Shown here one piece after another: positions 11,868 to 18,985 of a DNA stretch of 32,903 nucleotides. The notes under the pieces are model-generated. The model ran no database searches. It worked only from the letters and a program-made list of their open reading frames with translations, and was not told the DNA's origin. Each line of letters opens with the position of its first letter. Position 1 is the stretch's first letter. A program made the translations under genes and the position numbers. The stretch is from Larkinella sp. C7 (lineage in GTDB: Bacteria; Bacteroidota; Bacteroidia; Cytophagales; Spirosomataceae), in NCBI RefSeq assembly GCF_006149005.1, contig NZ_VBSL01000030.1, positions 1 to 32,903 of the forward strand, read 5' to 3'.

Positions 11868-12025
11868 TCATTCAGAAGTCTCTTTTAACGGCGATCGACC
11901 GGAGCGCCAGACGAAACTGAAATCGACATTGCCCAGCAGCAGGTTGGCGGGTTGGTCAGATCGGCATCGTATTTCGGGCCTTCCAGTGCCCGTATCGCTT
12001 TCAGCGTGTGTTCGATTAAAGTGAC
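11868..12025 (-). pseudogene. Possible decayed coding fragment, frameshifted
   Basis: Between the hydrolase stop (11842) and the stop of the minus-strand GTPase (12028), the minus strand reads as protein-like sequence without a start codon. The first part reads TLIEHTLKAIRALEGPKYDA. A one-base shift near 11945 then leads into PANLLLGNVDFSFVWRSGRS and ends at a TGA at 11868-11870. The composition looks coding in both pieces, but no family was recognised. The most likely reading is the eroded 3' end of a gene that once followed the GTPase. Confidence 0.3.
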
Positions 12026-12027
12026 CC

Positions 12028-13239
12028 TTATTCCCAGACCGGAAACGGGTCTTTAAAGGTTCCCTTCTTTTCCAGATGCCGCAGTTCGGGTTCAGTACAC
12101 AGACAGTCCTGTAATTCGGCCGTGATCTGTTCCTGTTTCAGATCCTGCCCGATGATGACCAGCTCGTTTTGGCGGTCGCCGAAGCGTTTGTGCCAGCGCG
12201 ATTCGATGCTTTCCTGGTTTTCCAGAAAGGCGCCGTACTGCGTCCGTCTGGCGAAGGGCATCGACGCCCACCAGACCCCGGCTTTCTCGGCCCGCAAACT
12301 CCCCCCGGCCTGGCTGAAATTCAGCGCATCGTCCGGCCGGGATGCCAGCCAGAACAGGCCCTTGCTGCGGATGATACCCGCCGGAAAGTGTTCACTCAGA
12401 TAGGCCCAGAACCGCACCGGGTGGAAAGGTCGGCGGTCGCGGAAGACAAACGAAGAAATGCCGTACGCTTCGGTTTCGGGGGTGTGAGCCATGCCGTTCT
12501 TGTGATTCTGAAGTTCCTGAATCCAGCCCGCCGACTGCGATGACGCTTCAAAATCGAACAGGCCGGTGTTGAGAATCTGAGCCGAATCCACCCGGGAGAA
12601 TTCCGATTCCAGCAGTCGGGCTTTGGGGTTCAGCTTTTGTAGGATGGCTTTTAGTTCGCCCACCTGGTACCGGCTGAGCAGGTCCGTTTTGTTGAGAATA
12701 ATGACGTTGGCAAACTCGATTTGGTCCGTTAGCAGGTTCACGATGGTGCGGGTATCGGACGGGTCGTCGTTTAGCTCGCGCTGATAGACGTTATCTACCG
12801 ACCCGAAATCACGGCCAAAATTGAAGGCATCGACCACCGTCACCAAGGTATCCAGACGCGAAAAGCGGGACAGATCGATGCCTTTCTCTTCATCCACAAA
12901 GCTGAACGTCTGGGCCACCGGCAGGGGCTCCGAGATACCGGACGATTCGATCAGCAGGTAATCAAAGCGATTTTCGCGGGCCAGCTTTTCCACTTCCAGC
13001 ATCAGGTCTTCCCGCAACGTACAGCAGATGCAGCCATTGGACATTTCAACCAGTTTCTCCTCGGTTCGGGACAAGGTATGCTGGTCTTTCACGAGCTGCG
13101 CATCCACGTTGACCTCACTCATGTCATTGACGATGACGGCCACTTTAAGCCCGGCTTTATTGTGCAGGACATGGTTGAGCAGGGTGGTTTTACCGGCTCC
13201 CAGAAAGCCGCTGAGAACCGTTACGGGCAGTTTTTTCAT
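12028..13239 (-). CDS. COG0523 (CobW/ZigA-type) GTPase, putative zinc metallochaperone
   Basis: The 403-aa protein starts at ATG 13239. An upstream TTG at 13269 would extend it into the operator and is not favoured. The G1 Walker A motif is GFLGAGKTT (residues 11-19), the metal-binding CxCC motif is CICC (70-73) in SNGCICCTLRED, and the guanine-specificity NKTD is at 183-186. A CobW C-terminal domain follows (from about residue 260, SFVFRDRRPFHPVRFW). The full-length plan matches the ZigA/YciC-like branch, which delivers zinc to client enzymes when the metal is scarce. Two TGCAAC-N3-GTTGCA palindromes lie just upstream, one of them overlapping the predicted -7 box, so expression is probably repressed by the Fur-family protein encoded at 14594. 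The metal is inferred, not shown. Confidence 0.9.
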   Translation of the reverse strand: MKKLPVTVLSGFLGAGKTTLLNHVLHNKAGLKVAVIVNDMSEVNVDAQLVKDQHTLSRTEEKLVEMSNGCICCTLREDLMLEVEKLARENRFDYLLIESSGISEPLPVAQTFSFVDEEKGIDLSRFSRLDTLVTVVDAFNFGRDFGSVDNVYQRELNDDPSDTRTIVNLLTDQIEFANVIILNKTDLLSRYQVGELKAILQKLNPKARLLESEFSRVDSAQILNTGLFDFEASSQSAGWIQELQNHKNGMAHTPETEAYGISSFVFRDRRPFHPVRFWAYLSEHFPAGIIRSKGLFWLASRPDDALNFSQAGGSLRAEKAGVWWASMPFARRTQYGAFLENQESIESRWHKRFGDRQNELVIIGQDLKQEQITAELQDCLCTEPELRHLEKKGTFKDPFPVWE

Positions 13240-13264
13240 TTGTGTACAAGCTGTGAGTACTAAA

Positions 13265-13279
13265 TGCAACTATGTTGCA
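13265..13279. promoter_or_regulatory. Operator palindrome 1, Zur/Fur-type
   Basis: The sequence TGCAACTATGTTGCA is an inverted repeat of TGCAAC around a 3-bp spacer. It starts 26 bp upstream of the COG0523 start codon and overlaps the predicted -7 element. The same core occurs at 13326 and 15103 and was not noticed elsewhere in the window. Confidence 0.75.
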
Positions 13280-13285
13280 AATATA
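13278..13285 (-). promoter_or_regulatory. Predicted -7 element of the COG0523 gene
   Basis: On the minus strand this reads TATATTTG, an exact match to the Bacteroidota -7 consensus TAnnTTTG. About 21 bp upstream (13307-13310) the minus strand reads TTTA, close to the -33 TTTG. The overlap with the operator at 13265-13279 predicts repression by occlusion. Confidence 0.55.
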
Positions 13286-13325
13286 GATTTTTTCGACCAG
13301 TTTCTGTAAAGCGCATGAAGTTTTT

Positions 13326-13340
13326 TGCAACTATGTTGCA
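13326..13340. promoter_or_regulatory. Operator palindrome 2, Zur/Fur-type
   Basis: An identical copy of TGCAACTATGTTGCA lies 61 bp (about six helical turns) from palindrome 1, upstream of the predicted -33. Two sites on the same face of the DNA could allow cooperative binding or looping. Confidence 0.75.
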
Positions 13341-13462
13341 TTGAAGGATTTAATAAAGTAGTCAATGGGTATATCGAAGAATTACCTGAAAGGGGCCGTG
13401 CATTCCAATAAACAGATGATCCATTGGCCAGTCCTTGGCTGGCATCGTAATGGGTAATGGAT

Positions 13463-14530
13463 TTATAGGTTTGGCGTTGGAGGCAGGCGCGATGCAGGTC
13501 TCTGGGGATCTTTAGCGAAACAGTGTCGCAGCAGCTTTTCGAAGCCAGCCGGTTTCAGTAGTTTGCCAATGAACACCACCCGGCTGATGCGTGGCTCGCC
13601 GGGTTGCCAGTCAGCACCTTCCGTGAGGGTTAATGTTCTTCCCACCGATTGAACAATCCAGCGCTCTTTGCGGGTCGGGTCGGCAATGATGCCTTTGATG
13701 CGGTAGATATCTTTTCCCTCGAACAGGAGCAGGGTTGTGAGCCGGTGATAGATCTGGGTCAAATCGATTGGTTCCGCAAAGCGAAAGCTGAGGGAAACAA
13801 GATTGGAATGGGCATGGTGATGATGCTTGTTGGGGAATGTAACAACCGAATGCGGTTGCGTTGTGGCATGGACCGGGCTCATACCCGGCTGGGCTGGCAA
13901 GGGACGCAGCGTGGCCACCGAAGCCGTCTCGGCGGTATCCCGCTCCAAGGCCATCAATTCGCGGACTGGGTAGTTGTCTTTGTGGCCCACCAACACGTGG
14001 GCAAACGGATTAAGCCCCCGCAGTAGATCCTGTAACGTATTGAGATAAGCGTTCGATACCCGGTCGGTCTTGTTAATGAGGATAATGTCGCTGAATGAAA
14101 TCTGGCCAATGGCTTCCTCCGTATCGCGCAACTGGTCTTCGATGAGTTCGGCATCCACTAAGCAGATCACTCGTTTGAGGTGAAAATCACGCAGTACCCT
14201 CGGCAGCATCAGGAAAGGAACCGCCACACCCGCCGGATCGGCGATGCCTGTAGTTTCAATAATCAGCTCGTCAAAACTGTCGCGCCGGTCCTGGAGCGCT
14301 TCCAGGACGTCGAGCAGATCGTTACGGAGCGAGCAGCACAGGCAGCCATTGCTCAGTTCCACCATGTCTATGTCGGGACGCACCACCAACCCGCCGTCGA
14401 TGCCTTCTTCACCGAACTCGTTTTCAATTAGGGCAAAGCGGGTCTGCGGTCGGTCGCCCAACAGCGCATTGAGCAGGGTCGTTTTGCCCGCTCCCAGAAA
14501 ACCGGTCAATAAAGTTACGTCTTTCGCCAT
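13463..14530 (-). CDS. COG0523 GTPase with His-rich loop, putative metallochaperone
   Basis: This 355-aa paralogue starts [18 protein letters not shown], with Walker A at residues 10-17. The CxCC site is CLCC (63-66), and NKTD lies at 153-156. A histidine cluster (HHHHAH, residues 236-241) lies between the GTPase and the C-terminal CobW domain, a usual place for extra metal binding in this family. The C-terminal domain is visible as [12 protein letters not shown] and [11 protein letters not shown]. It belongs to a different branch from the 403-aa protein at 12028 and is only moderately similar to it. The gene lies 63 bp downstream of the Fur-family gene on the same strand with no palindrome in the gap, so it is probably co-transcribed with the regulator. 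Zinc is the likeliest metal; cobalt or nickel cannot be excluded. Confidence 0.9.
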   Translation of the reverse strand: MAKDVTLLTGFLGAGKTTLLNALLGDRPQTRFALIENEFGEEGIDGGLVVRPDIDMVELSNGCLCCSLRNDLLDVLEALQDRRDSFDELIIETTGIADPAGVAVPFLMLPRVLRDFHLKRVICLVDAELIEDQLRDTEEAIGQISFSDIILINKTDRVSNAYLNTLQDLLRGLNPFAHVLVGHKDNYPVRELMALERDTAETASVATLRPLPAQPGMSPVHATTQPHSVVTFPNKHHHHAHSNLVSLSFRFAEPIDLTQIYHRLTTLLLFEGKDIYRIKGIIADPTRKERWIVQSVGRTLTLTEGADWQPGEPRISRVVFIGKLLKPAGFEKLLRHCFAKDPQRPASRLPPTPNL

Positions 14531-14593
14531 GTCTTTCGTCGTTAGTAAGCTCGGTAGCCCGCAGCATTAAGTAGTGTCAATCGATGAGGCCAG

Positions 14594-15043
14594 TCAGTAT
14601 GGATGCTTCCGGCACGTGTCGCAGGTACCTTCGGCCAACAGGCGCAGATTGTCAAGTTGGTATTGCCGGACTAAAGCTAAATACTCCTCAGGCAATTTGG
14701 GAAGTGGAACCACGGTCTCACAGTGTGAACATTTAAAGTGCGGATAATCAGCGGATACCCCGTCATCGGCCAGGCTGGGCGTGGGGACGGAACCATCGGT
14801 GGGTGCGTAAAAGTAGGAGCAGGTTCCCCTGGCATCAATATGCTTCCGAATCAGGTTGGCCTCGGTCAGGGTTAGTAAGCTGCGGTATAAACTAACGCGA
14901 TCCAGCGAATGGTCAAAGGCTCGTTCCAGATCCGCGTTCGTGTAGGCCCGTCGGGACTGCCTGAGCAGCGTCAGGACACCAGTCCGGATGGGAGTAGGGC
15001 GAATATCCCTTTCACGCAGGAGCTGTTCAATGTCGCTCATCAT
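14594..15043 (-). CDS. Fur-family metalloregulator, probably Zur
   Basis: The 149-aa protein has the Fur plan. A winged helix covers residues about 5-85, with the recognition region LDRVSLYRSLLTLTEANLIRK. A dimerisation domain follows, holding structural zinc ligands Cys105/Cys108 (CSHC) and Cys141/Cys144 (CDTC). His102 in DYPHFKC is the usual regulatory-site histidine. The C-terminus is short and lacks the His-rich tail of many iron Fur proteins. Linkage to two COG0523 GTPases and to three shared operators, one in its own promoter, favours zinc sensing (Zur) over iron. The start is either of the two adjacent Met codons at 15043 or 15040. It is probably self-repressed. Confidence 0.85.
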   Translation of the reverse strand: MMSDIEQLLRERDIRPTPIRTGVLTLLRQSRRAYTNADLERAFDHSLDRVSLYRSLLTLTEANLIRKHIDARGTCSYFYAPTDGSVPTPSLADDGVSADYPHFKCSHCETVVPLPKLPEEYLALVRQYQLDNLRLLAEGTCDTCRKHPY

Positions 15044-15087
15044 GGATTCATCTTTGGATGATGCCTTGTAATAAACCCGCCGGGTTA

Positions 15088-15095
15088 CAAAAATA
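15088..15095 (-). promoter_or_regulatory. Predicted -7 element of the Fur-family gene
   Basis: The minus strand reads TATTTTTG, matching TAnnTTTG. With a 20-bp spacer the -33 is CTTG (15116-15119). The operator at 15103-15117 lies in the spacer, so bound regulator would block polymerase. A second TATTTTTG lies on the plus strand at 15135-15142, but no credible gene follows it. Confidence 0.55.
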
Positions 15096-15102
15096 GCCTA
15101 TT

Positions 15103-15117
15103 TGCAACATAGTTGCA
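15103..15117. promoter_or_regulatory. Operator palindrome 3, Zur/Fur-type
   Basis: TGCAACATAGTTGCA is the reverse complement of the two copies upstream of the 12028-13239 gene. Symmetry here extends one base further on each side (15102-15118). It lies 60 bp upstream of the Fur-family start codon, inside the predicted promoter. Confidence 0.75.
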
Positions 15118-15304
15118 AGTATTAAATATTTGCTTATTTTTGTCGTCTAAGGAACGATAGAGGTTAAAAGGCACTGGTTAAACCATTCGCTCTACGTGTA
15201 TCGATTTTCAAAAGGATCTGTATCAGCGGAAGGCGGCTTGATTTCAATAATGCGTGGCCCAAAAAAAGCGCGCACCATTTCTGATCAGTACTTGATTAAA
15301 AGGA

Positions 15305-15329
15305 TGGGAGTTGACGGGTTCGAACCGCC
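15305..15329. repeat. Truncated tRNA-Val 3' end copy (putative left attachment site)
   Basis: These 25 bp are identical to 17995-18019, the last 25 nt of the tRNA-Val gene (T-arm, acceptor strand and discriminator). The rest of a tRNA is not present beyond 15330. Similarity continues imperfectly to the left (AGTACTTGATT at 15287-15297 against AGTGCTTGATT at 17977-17987) and an A-run remains at 15261-15267, as if the old tRNA terminator had been here. Confidence 0.7.
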
Positions 15330-15395
15330 CTTTTGTTGTCACATTCCGGGCTTATCCGCTTACCATTCAACAAATTCCTCGTGTAGTCACGGTCT

Positions 15396-16871
15396 TTATT
15401 TCCAACTGATTAGCCAGATCATCATTGATACGGCTGTGATGATAACAATGCCTGCAACGTCGAGCAGCAACCCTGCATTGCGCATATCAGCCGCACGGAT
15501 CCGTCCACTTCCAAACACGATCGTATTGGGTGGGGTTGCTACGGGTAGCATAAACCCGAGCGATGCAGCCAGCGCTGCGGGCACCATCAGCATTAATGGG
15601 GGCAGGTGGGTTACTTTTTGAATGGCTATCAAAATGGGTAGCACCAATTGGATGCAGGCAACATTGGAAGCCAGTTCGCTAATGACACAAACGATGACGC
15701 AAATGCCGGCGATAACAACAAGGGGGGACGCATCCTTTAAAAAAAGCAGTTCCTGTGCCAGCCAGGAGCTTAGCCCCGACTGATCGCAGCCTTTTGCCAG
15801 CGCGAAACCACTGCCCAACAAGAGGATGATGCCGATCGGAAGTTTCTTCGCTTCTTCCCAGCTCATCAGCATTTTTCCTTTCTCATTTTTCGAGGGGATT
15901 AGAAATAGCAACAATGCCATTCCAATAGCCACCGTGCTATCCGTAATAAACGATGCCTGTGCCCCTAAAAGACGGCTCCAGCCGCTTATGTGAAAAGATC
16001 CAAAATCAATATCCTTTCGGCCAAACCACAAGTAGGCGGTCATCACAAAAACCGTAAAGACGATCTTTTCTTCAAAAGCCATTTGGCCCAATTGCTGTAG
16101 GGAGGCAACGAAGTAACTGCGGTCGAAAACCACTTGTTTTGCATGGCGTAGAAAGGAGAACTTAAGAATAAAAAACGCTGCGGTCAACAAGATTACGGCA
16201 ATAGGAAAAGCCAGCACAAACCAGCTGACAAAGTTCATGTCGTGGGCATCCTGGTAAGCATCTACATATATTTTGTAGAAAGCAAGATTAGTGGCTGTTC
16301 CCACCAGCGTAGCCATGCCACCAATGGAGGCAGCGTAGGCAAGCCCCAGCAGCATGGCTTTGGCGATCGCATTTTTTTGAAAAGTAGATAGGTTGTGTTT
16401 TTCCACCTGAATGATAATGCCCAGCACCGCAGAGAGCATCATCATGACGGTAGCCGTATTGGACACCCACATCGAAATAAAAAAAGTAGCGCCCATCACG
16501 CCCGCAAGCACGGTGGCGGGGTTGGTGCCCAGTTTCGATAAAATGGACAAGGCAATCCGCTGATGCAGGTTCCAGCGTTCAATGGCAAAAGCGAGCAGCA
16601 CGCCCCCAATAAATAAAAAAATGGTTTGATCCATATATTGGGCCGCCACCGTTTGCGAATCGGCTATGCCGAGGATCGGAATAAGGATGAAAGGCAGCAG
16701 GGCCGTCACGGCCAGGTCGGTTGCTTCGGTAAGCCACCAAATGGCCACCCATACGGTCACCGCAGCCATTCTGGTAACTTCGGGATGGCCTGGGTTTAGG
16801 TCAGCAAAAAATAAAACAAGAAAAAACGCAGCTGGTCCGGCTAGTAGCGCACTAAAAAGGGCAGGTTTCAC
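15396..16871 (-). CDS. DASS/SLC13-family sodium:anion symporter
   Basis: This 491-aa inner-membrane protein has 11 or so hydrophobic segments, starting at residues 5-23 and ending at 469-489. It shows the two family signatures: SNTATVMM at 137-144 and the second-repeat counterpart TPPNTIVFGSG at 446-456, where PPNT replaces the more usual SNT. The half-motifs TEATDLAVTALLPF (48-61) and SELASNVA (398-405) are also typical of the divalent anion:Na+ symporter family. Substrates in the family include succinate, citrate and sulfate; the actual one is not readable here. It is a single-gene unit converging away from its right-hand neighbour, inside the tRNA-bounded islet. Its start ATG at 16871 gives a first membrane segment directly after five residues. 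Confidence 0.9.
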   Translation of the reverse strand: MKPALFSALLAGPAAFFLVLFFADLNPGHPEVTRMAAVTVWVAIWWLTEATDLAVTALLPFILIPILGIADSQTVAAQYMDQTIFLFIGGVLLAFAIERWNLHQRIALSILSKLGTNPATVLAGVMGATFFISMWVSNTATVMMMLSAVLGIIIQVEKHNLSTFQKNAIAKAMLLGLAYAASIGGMATLVGTATNLAFYKIYVDAYQDAHDMNFVSWFVLAFPIAVILLTAAFFILKFSFLRHAKQVVFDRSYFVASLQQLGQMAFEEKIVFTVFVMTAYLWFGRKDIDFGSFHISGWSRLLGAQASFITDSTVAIGMALLLFLIPSKNEKGKMLMSWEEAKKLPIGIILLLGSGFALAKGCDQSGLSSWLAQELLFLKDASPLVVIAGICVIVCVISELASNVACIQLVLPILIAIQKVTHLPPLMLMVPAALAASLGFMLPVATPPNTIVFGSGRIRAADMRNAGLLLDVAGIVIITAVSMMIWLISWK

Positions 16872-16922
16872 AGAATTTCAGTTCAGGCAGCAAAGCACGT
16901 CAATAATTCGGTAATAAAGCGC

Positions 16923-17132
16923 TTGAATCAGAGCAATTTGTTAGGAGTCAATAGAGCTTGTAACGTCTCTTCAATTGCCATGTTGAGTCTGCTTGCCAAC
17001 TTAGCCGACCTGTTGACCAGCCGGGATTCCCGCAATGCGGAAGTGGCCCAAAAAATGTATGAAAAACATGTACAGTGTCTCCTTGACTGGATTTCATCGT
17101 CAGCAATTCAAGCCCATCTTTGCGCACCTTGA
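16923..17132 (+). CDS. Possible 69-aa ORF or coding remnant upstream of the nucleotidyltransferase
   Basis: The frame contains a helix-like stretch (SLLANLADLLTSRDSRNAEV, then AQKMYEKHVQ) that looks more protein-like than chance, after which the frame overlaps the nucleotidyltransferase start and becomes unconvincing. No family was recognised. It may be the end of a lost gene or a small translated leader. Its overlap with the next gene argues against a full-length independent protein. Confidence 0.2.
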   Translation: MNQSNLLGVNRACNVSSIAMLSLLANLADLLTSRDSRNAEVAQKMYEKHVQCLLDWISSSAIQAHLCAP

Positions 17133-17934
17133 GCAAGCCTGTGAACAGACTGGGATCGACTTTTATTTGGTAGGTGCTGTGGCACGCGACCTGACCATGG
17201 CCGTCCACGGATTGGAAGCGCCCCGGGCAACACGCGATCTGGACCTGGCGGTGCTGGTTCCTCAGGAGTCTGACTATTACCGATTAAAAGATACGTTGCT
17301 GGCCTAGGGAGATTTTGCCGAAGTTCGGGGAATGCCTTACACGCTAAAATACGCTGAGCAAACGGATGTTGATTTGCTCCCTTTTGGGGGTATGGAGTTA
17401 ACGAATCACGTTCTGCTCAATCGGGGAGAGGGTGTAGCCCGACTGGCGGTAACCGGCTTTTCAGAAGTGAACGAACATGGCACGCAGCTAATCAGGCTGG
17501 ATGATCAGTTTACGTTTCGGGTGTGCAGTCTGCCCGGCATGGTAGTGCTTAAACTGATTGCTTACGATGATCGGCCGGAACACCGGATAAAAGACCTGAC
17601 GGACATTTTTATACTTAAAAACTACCTGGAGATTATTGAAGAAGATCTCTGCGATCAACACGCTGACCTGCTGGAAACGTCCGTTTCGCTGGAGCAAACA
17701 GCCGCCCGGATTCTGGGCCGACACATGCAGCCTTTGCTGATGCCATCGTTCCTTTTACAGGAACGCATCATTATGATAATCGACAGCGCAATTGCTGATG
17801 GACCAGAAGGGGCCGTTGTGCGAAATCTACACGCGGCACAGTACCAACGTTTTCCTTTGGACCATGTATGTTATCTGCTTCAGAACCTTAGACAAGGGCT
17901 GGACGACGAGCAAGAGTCCGACGAAATCAAATGA
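17068..17934 (+). pseudogene. AbiEii-like nucleotidyltransferase gene interrupted by in-frame TAG
   Basis: One reading frame runs from about 17068 (MYSVSLTGFHRQQF) to 17934, broken only by TAG at 17305-17307. The nine codons between the stop and the next ATG at 17332 (GDFAEVRG...) continue the protein normally. The whole would be about 288 aa. The N-terminal part has the nucleotidyltransferase core (FYLVGAVARDL and RDLDLAVLV with the two metal aspartates). The third carboxylate, in DVDLLPFGG, lies after the stop. The C-terminal part (VLKLIAYDDRPEHRIKDLTD) resembles the AbiEii/type IV toxin-like family. A product ending at the TAG would lack the third aspartate and be inactive, so this is probably a pseudogene by a single nonsense change. 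Upstream Met codons at 17035 and 17059 are alternative starts. No AbiEi antitoxin partner is present. Confidence 0.75.
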
Positions 17935-17950
17935 CCAAGTGTTAGCAAAA

Positions 17951-17983
17951 CAAAAAAGCACTTACAAATAAATGCAAGTGCTT
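17951..17983 (-). terminator. Intrinsic terminator of tRNA-Val
   Basis: On the minus strand, 11-nt arms AAGCACTTGCA and TGTAAGTGCTT (one mismatch) enclose a 6-nt loop and are followed by a run of T. It lies 12 nt after the tRNA 3' end. Confidence 0.75.
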
Positions 17984-17994
17984 GATTTTCAGTG

Positions 17995-18019
17995 TGGGAG
18001 TTGACGGGTTCGAACCGCC
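17995..18019. repeat. tRNA-Val 3' end, right copy of 25-bp direct repeat (putative attachment site)
   Basis: This is identical to 15305-15329. It covers the acceptor 3' strand and T-arm of the functional tRNA, the usual target of tyrosine-recombinase integration. Confidence 0.7.
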
Positions 18020-18069
18020 GACCCTCTGCTTGTAAGGCAGATGCTCTGAACCAGCTGAGCTAAACTCCC
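17995..18069 (-). tRNA. tRNA-Val (anticodon TAC)
   Basis: The 75-nt gene folds into a standard cloverleaf: acceptor GGGAGTT/AACTCCC with discriminator A, D-arm GCTC-AGCTGGTTCA-GAGC, anticodon arm TCTGC-CTTACAA-GCAGA with anticodon TAC, variable GGGTC, and T-arm GGCGG-TTCGAAC-CCGTC. CCA is not encoded. A hairpin terminator follows at 17951-17983, and a TATATTTG box lies upstream. Confidence 0.97.
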
Positions 18070-18113
18070 TTTTTTGTGTTTCCCCGGCGACTCATTCGCG
18101 TCGTTTGGGAGTG

Positions 18114-18121
18114 CAAATATA
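18114..18121 (-). promoter_or_regulatory. Predicted -7 element of tRNA-Val
   Basis: The minus strand reads TATATTTG (TAnnTTTG consensus), 44 bp upstream of the tRNA 5' end. A TTGC at 18142-18145, 20 bp further up, may be the -33. Confidence 0.5.
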
Positions 18122-18244
18122 GTGGCTTTAAAAGGCATTCTGCAAGCATTCCACTAAAAAAAATCAACTTATTTTACAACCAATTCATCGTCAGGACTTT
18201 TGAATCCACATTCGGGACGTTGGTTGACACACTCGGCACCCGGT

Positions 18245-18985
18245 TTATTCGAAGGTCAGATACAGCGTGACCGTGTGGGTGCGCAGTTTCTGAATGCCGA
18301 TGTTGGCCGCATTGCCCTGCACCGGTTCGAAGAGGTTGACCAGCCCGTGTGAAAACCGGATTTCGGGGGCAAATTTGAAGAATTCGAAAAACTGCTCAAA
18401 ACCAATCCCGTATTCAACCGTCAGATCCCGGTTTTTGGTCAGCAACCGGCTCGAACCGGCCATCTCGCGCCGACGCACGTTGGTTTCGATTCCGAGCGAA
18501 CCTCCGCCCACCACGTACATCCGCGAGTTCATCCGCCGTTTGGACTTGTATTTCAGCAAAACCGGAAACTCCAGCCAGGTCGATTCGCGCACTTCTTTTT
18601 TGCCGGTTCCACCCGGATACTTGTATTCGACCGAGCGGGAATAGAGCGACACCGCAGGCGTCACCCGCACATCGAAATGTTCGCTCAGGATGGTATTCAT
18701 GACAAAACCGACCCGAAAACCGACTTTGCTGGGGGAATAAAGTTGGTGAGCCGAATCAGCACTGACGTAGGCGTCGCTGTATTTGATGTTGAAACGGGTG
18801 ACGGGAGCCGCAAACAGAAAACCGTACCGGATGGTCTTGTCGTCGTACCCTTCCAAATGAATCCGGCGGTATTTCATCGATGACTGGGCCTGAAGATTCG
18901 GACTCAGCATCGCCAACAGCAAACCGAGGGCTATACTTTTTTTCCGGTGTAAATAGAACAAATGCCAAATGTGAGTGGTATCCAT
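18245..18985 (-). CDS. porT: PorT-family outer-membrane beta-barrel protein
   Basis: This 246-aa protein has a hydrophobic signal (KKSIALGLLLAMLSPNLQAQ), then alternating amphipathic strands typical of a small eight-stranded barrel, and an aromatic final strand (THTVTLYLTFE). Its position directly behind ubiE, read on the same strand, is the arrangement commonly seen for porT in Bacteroidota. PorT (SprT) is required for the type IX secretion system and gliding in Porphyromonas and Flavobacterium. The start at 18985 overlaps the ubiE end by 55 bp. A TTG at 18961 would give a tighter signal peptide and is a real alternative. Family membership rests on context and fold more than on a diagnostic motif, so a generic outer-membrane barrel remains possible. 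Confidence 0.7.
   Translation of the reverse strand: MDTTHIWHLFYLHRKKSIALGLLLAMLSPNLQAQSSMKYRRIHLEGYDDKTIRYGFLFAAPVTRFNIKYSDAYVSADSAHQLYSPSKVGFRVGFVMNTILSEHFDVRVTPAVSLYSRSVEYKYPGGTGKKEVRESTWLEFPVLLKYKSKRRMNSRMYVVGGGSLGIETNVRRREMAGSSRLLTKNRDLTVEYGIGFEQFFEFFKFAPEIRFSHGLVNLFEPVQGNAANIGIQKLRTHTVTLYLTFE

Larger units (their letters stand above)
15305..17994. mobile_element. Putative tRNA-Val-associated genomic islet
   Basis: A 2690-bp segment is bounded by a 25-bp direct repeat of the tRNA-Val 3' end, with the intact tRNA at its right edge in the orientation expected for integration at a tRNA 3' end. It carries an anion transporter gene (15396-16871) and a nucleotidyltransferase gene with a stop codon (17068-17934). 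Base composition of the transporter gene appears less GC-rich than the flanks by eye. No integrase, transposase or excisionase was seen, so it is either a decayed remnant, a passively mobilised unit, or the trace of an old tRNA duplication. Confidence 0.45.

Noticed and set aside
13240-13269. TTG start for the 403-aa COG0523 protein
   Set aside because: It would put the operator and -7 element inside or at the edge of the coding region. The ATG at 13239 gives the normal [19 protein letters not shown] start.
15305-15379. Second complete tRNA-Val gene
   Set aside because: Only the last 25 nt match. The anticodon and D-arm regions cannot be aligned or folded.
15196-15621. 141-codon plus-strand frame after the Fur-family promoter region
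   Set aside because: It runs through the tRNA fragment (giving the typical artefact GVDGFEPP) and then antisense to the transporter gene. A TATTTTTG box at 15135-15142 could drive it, but no protein character was seen.
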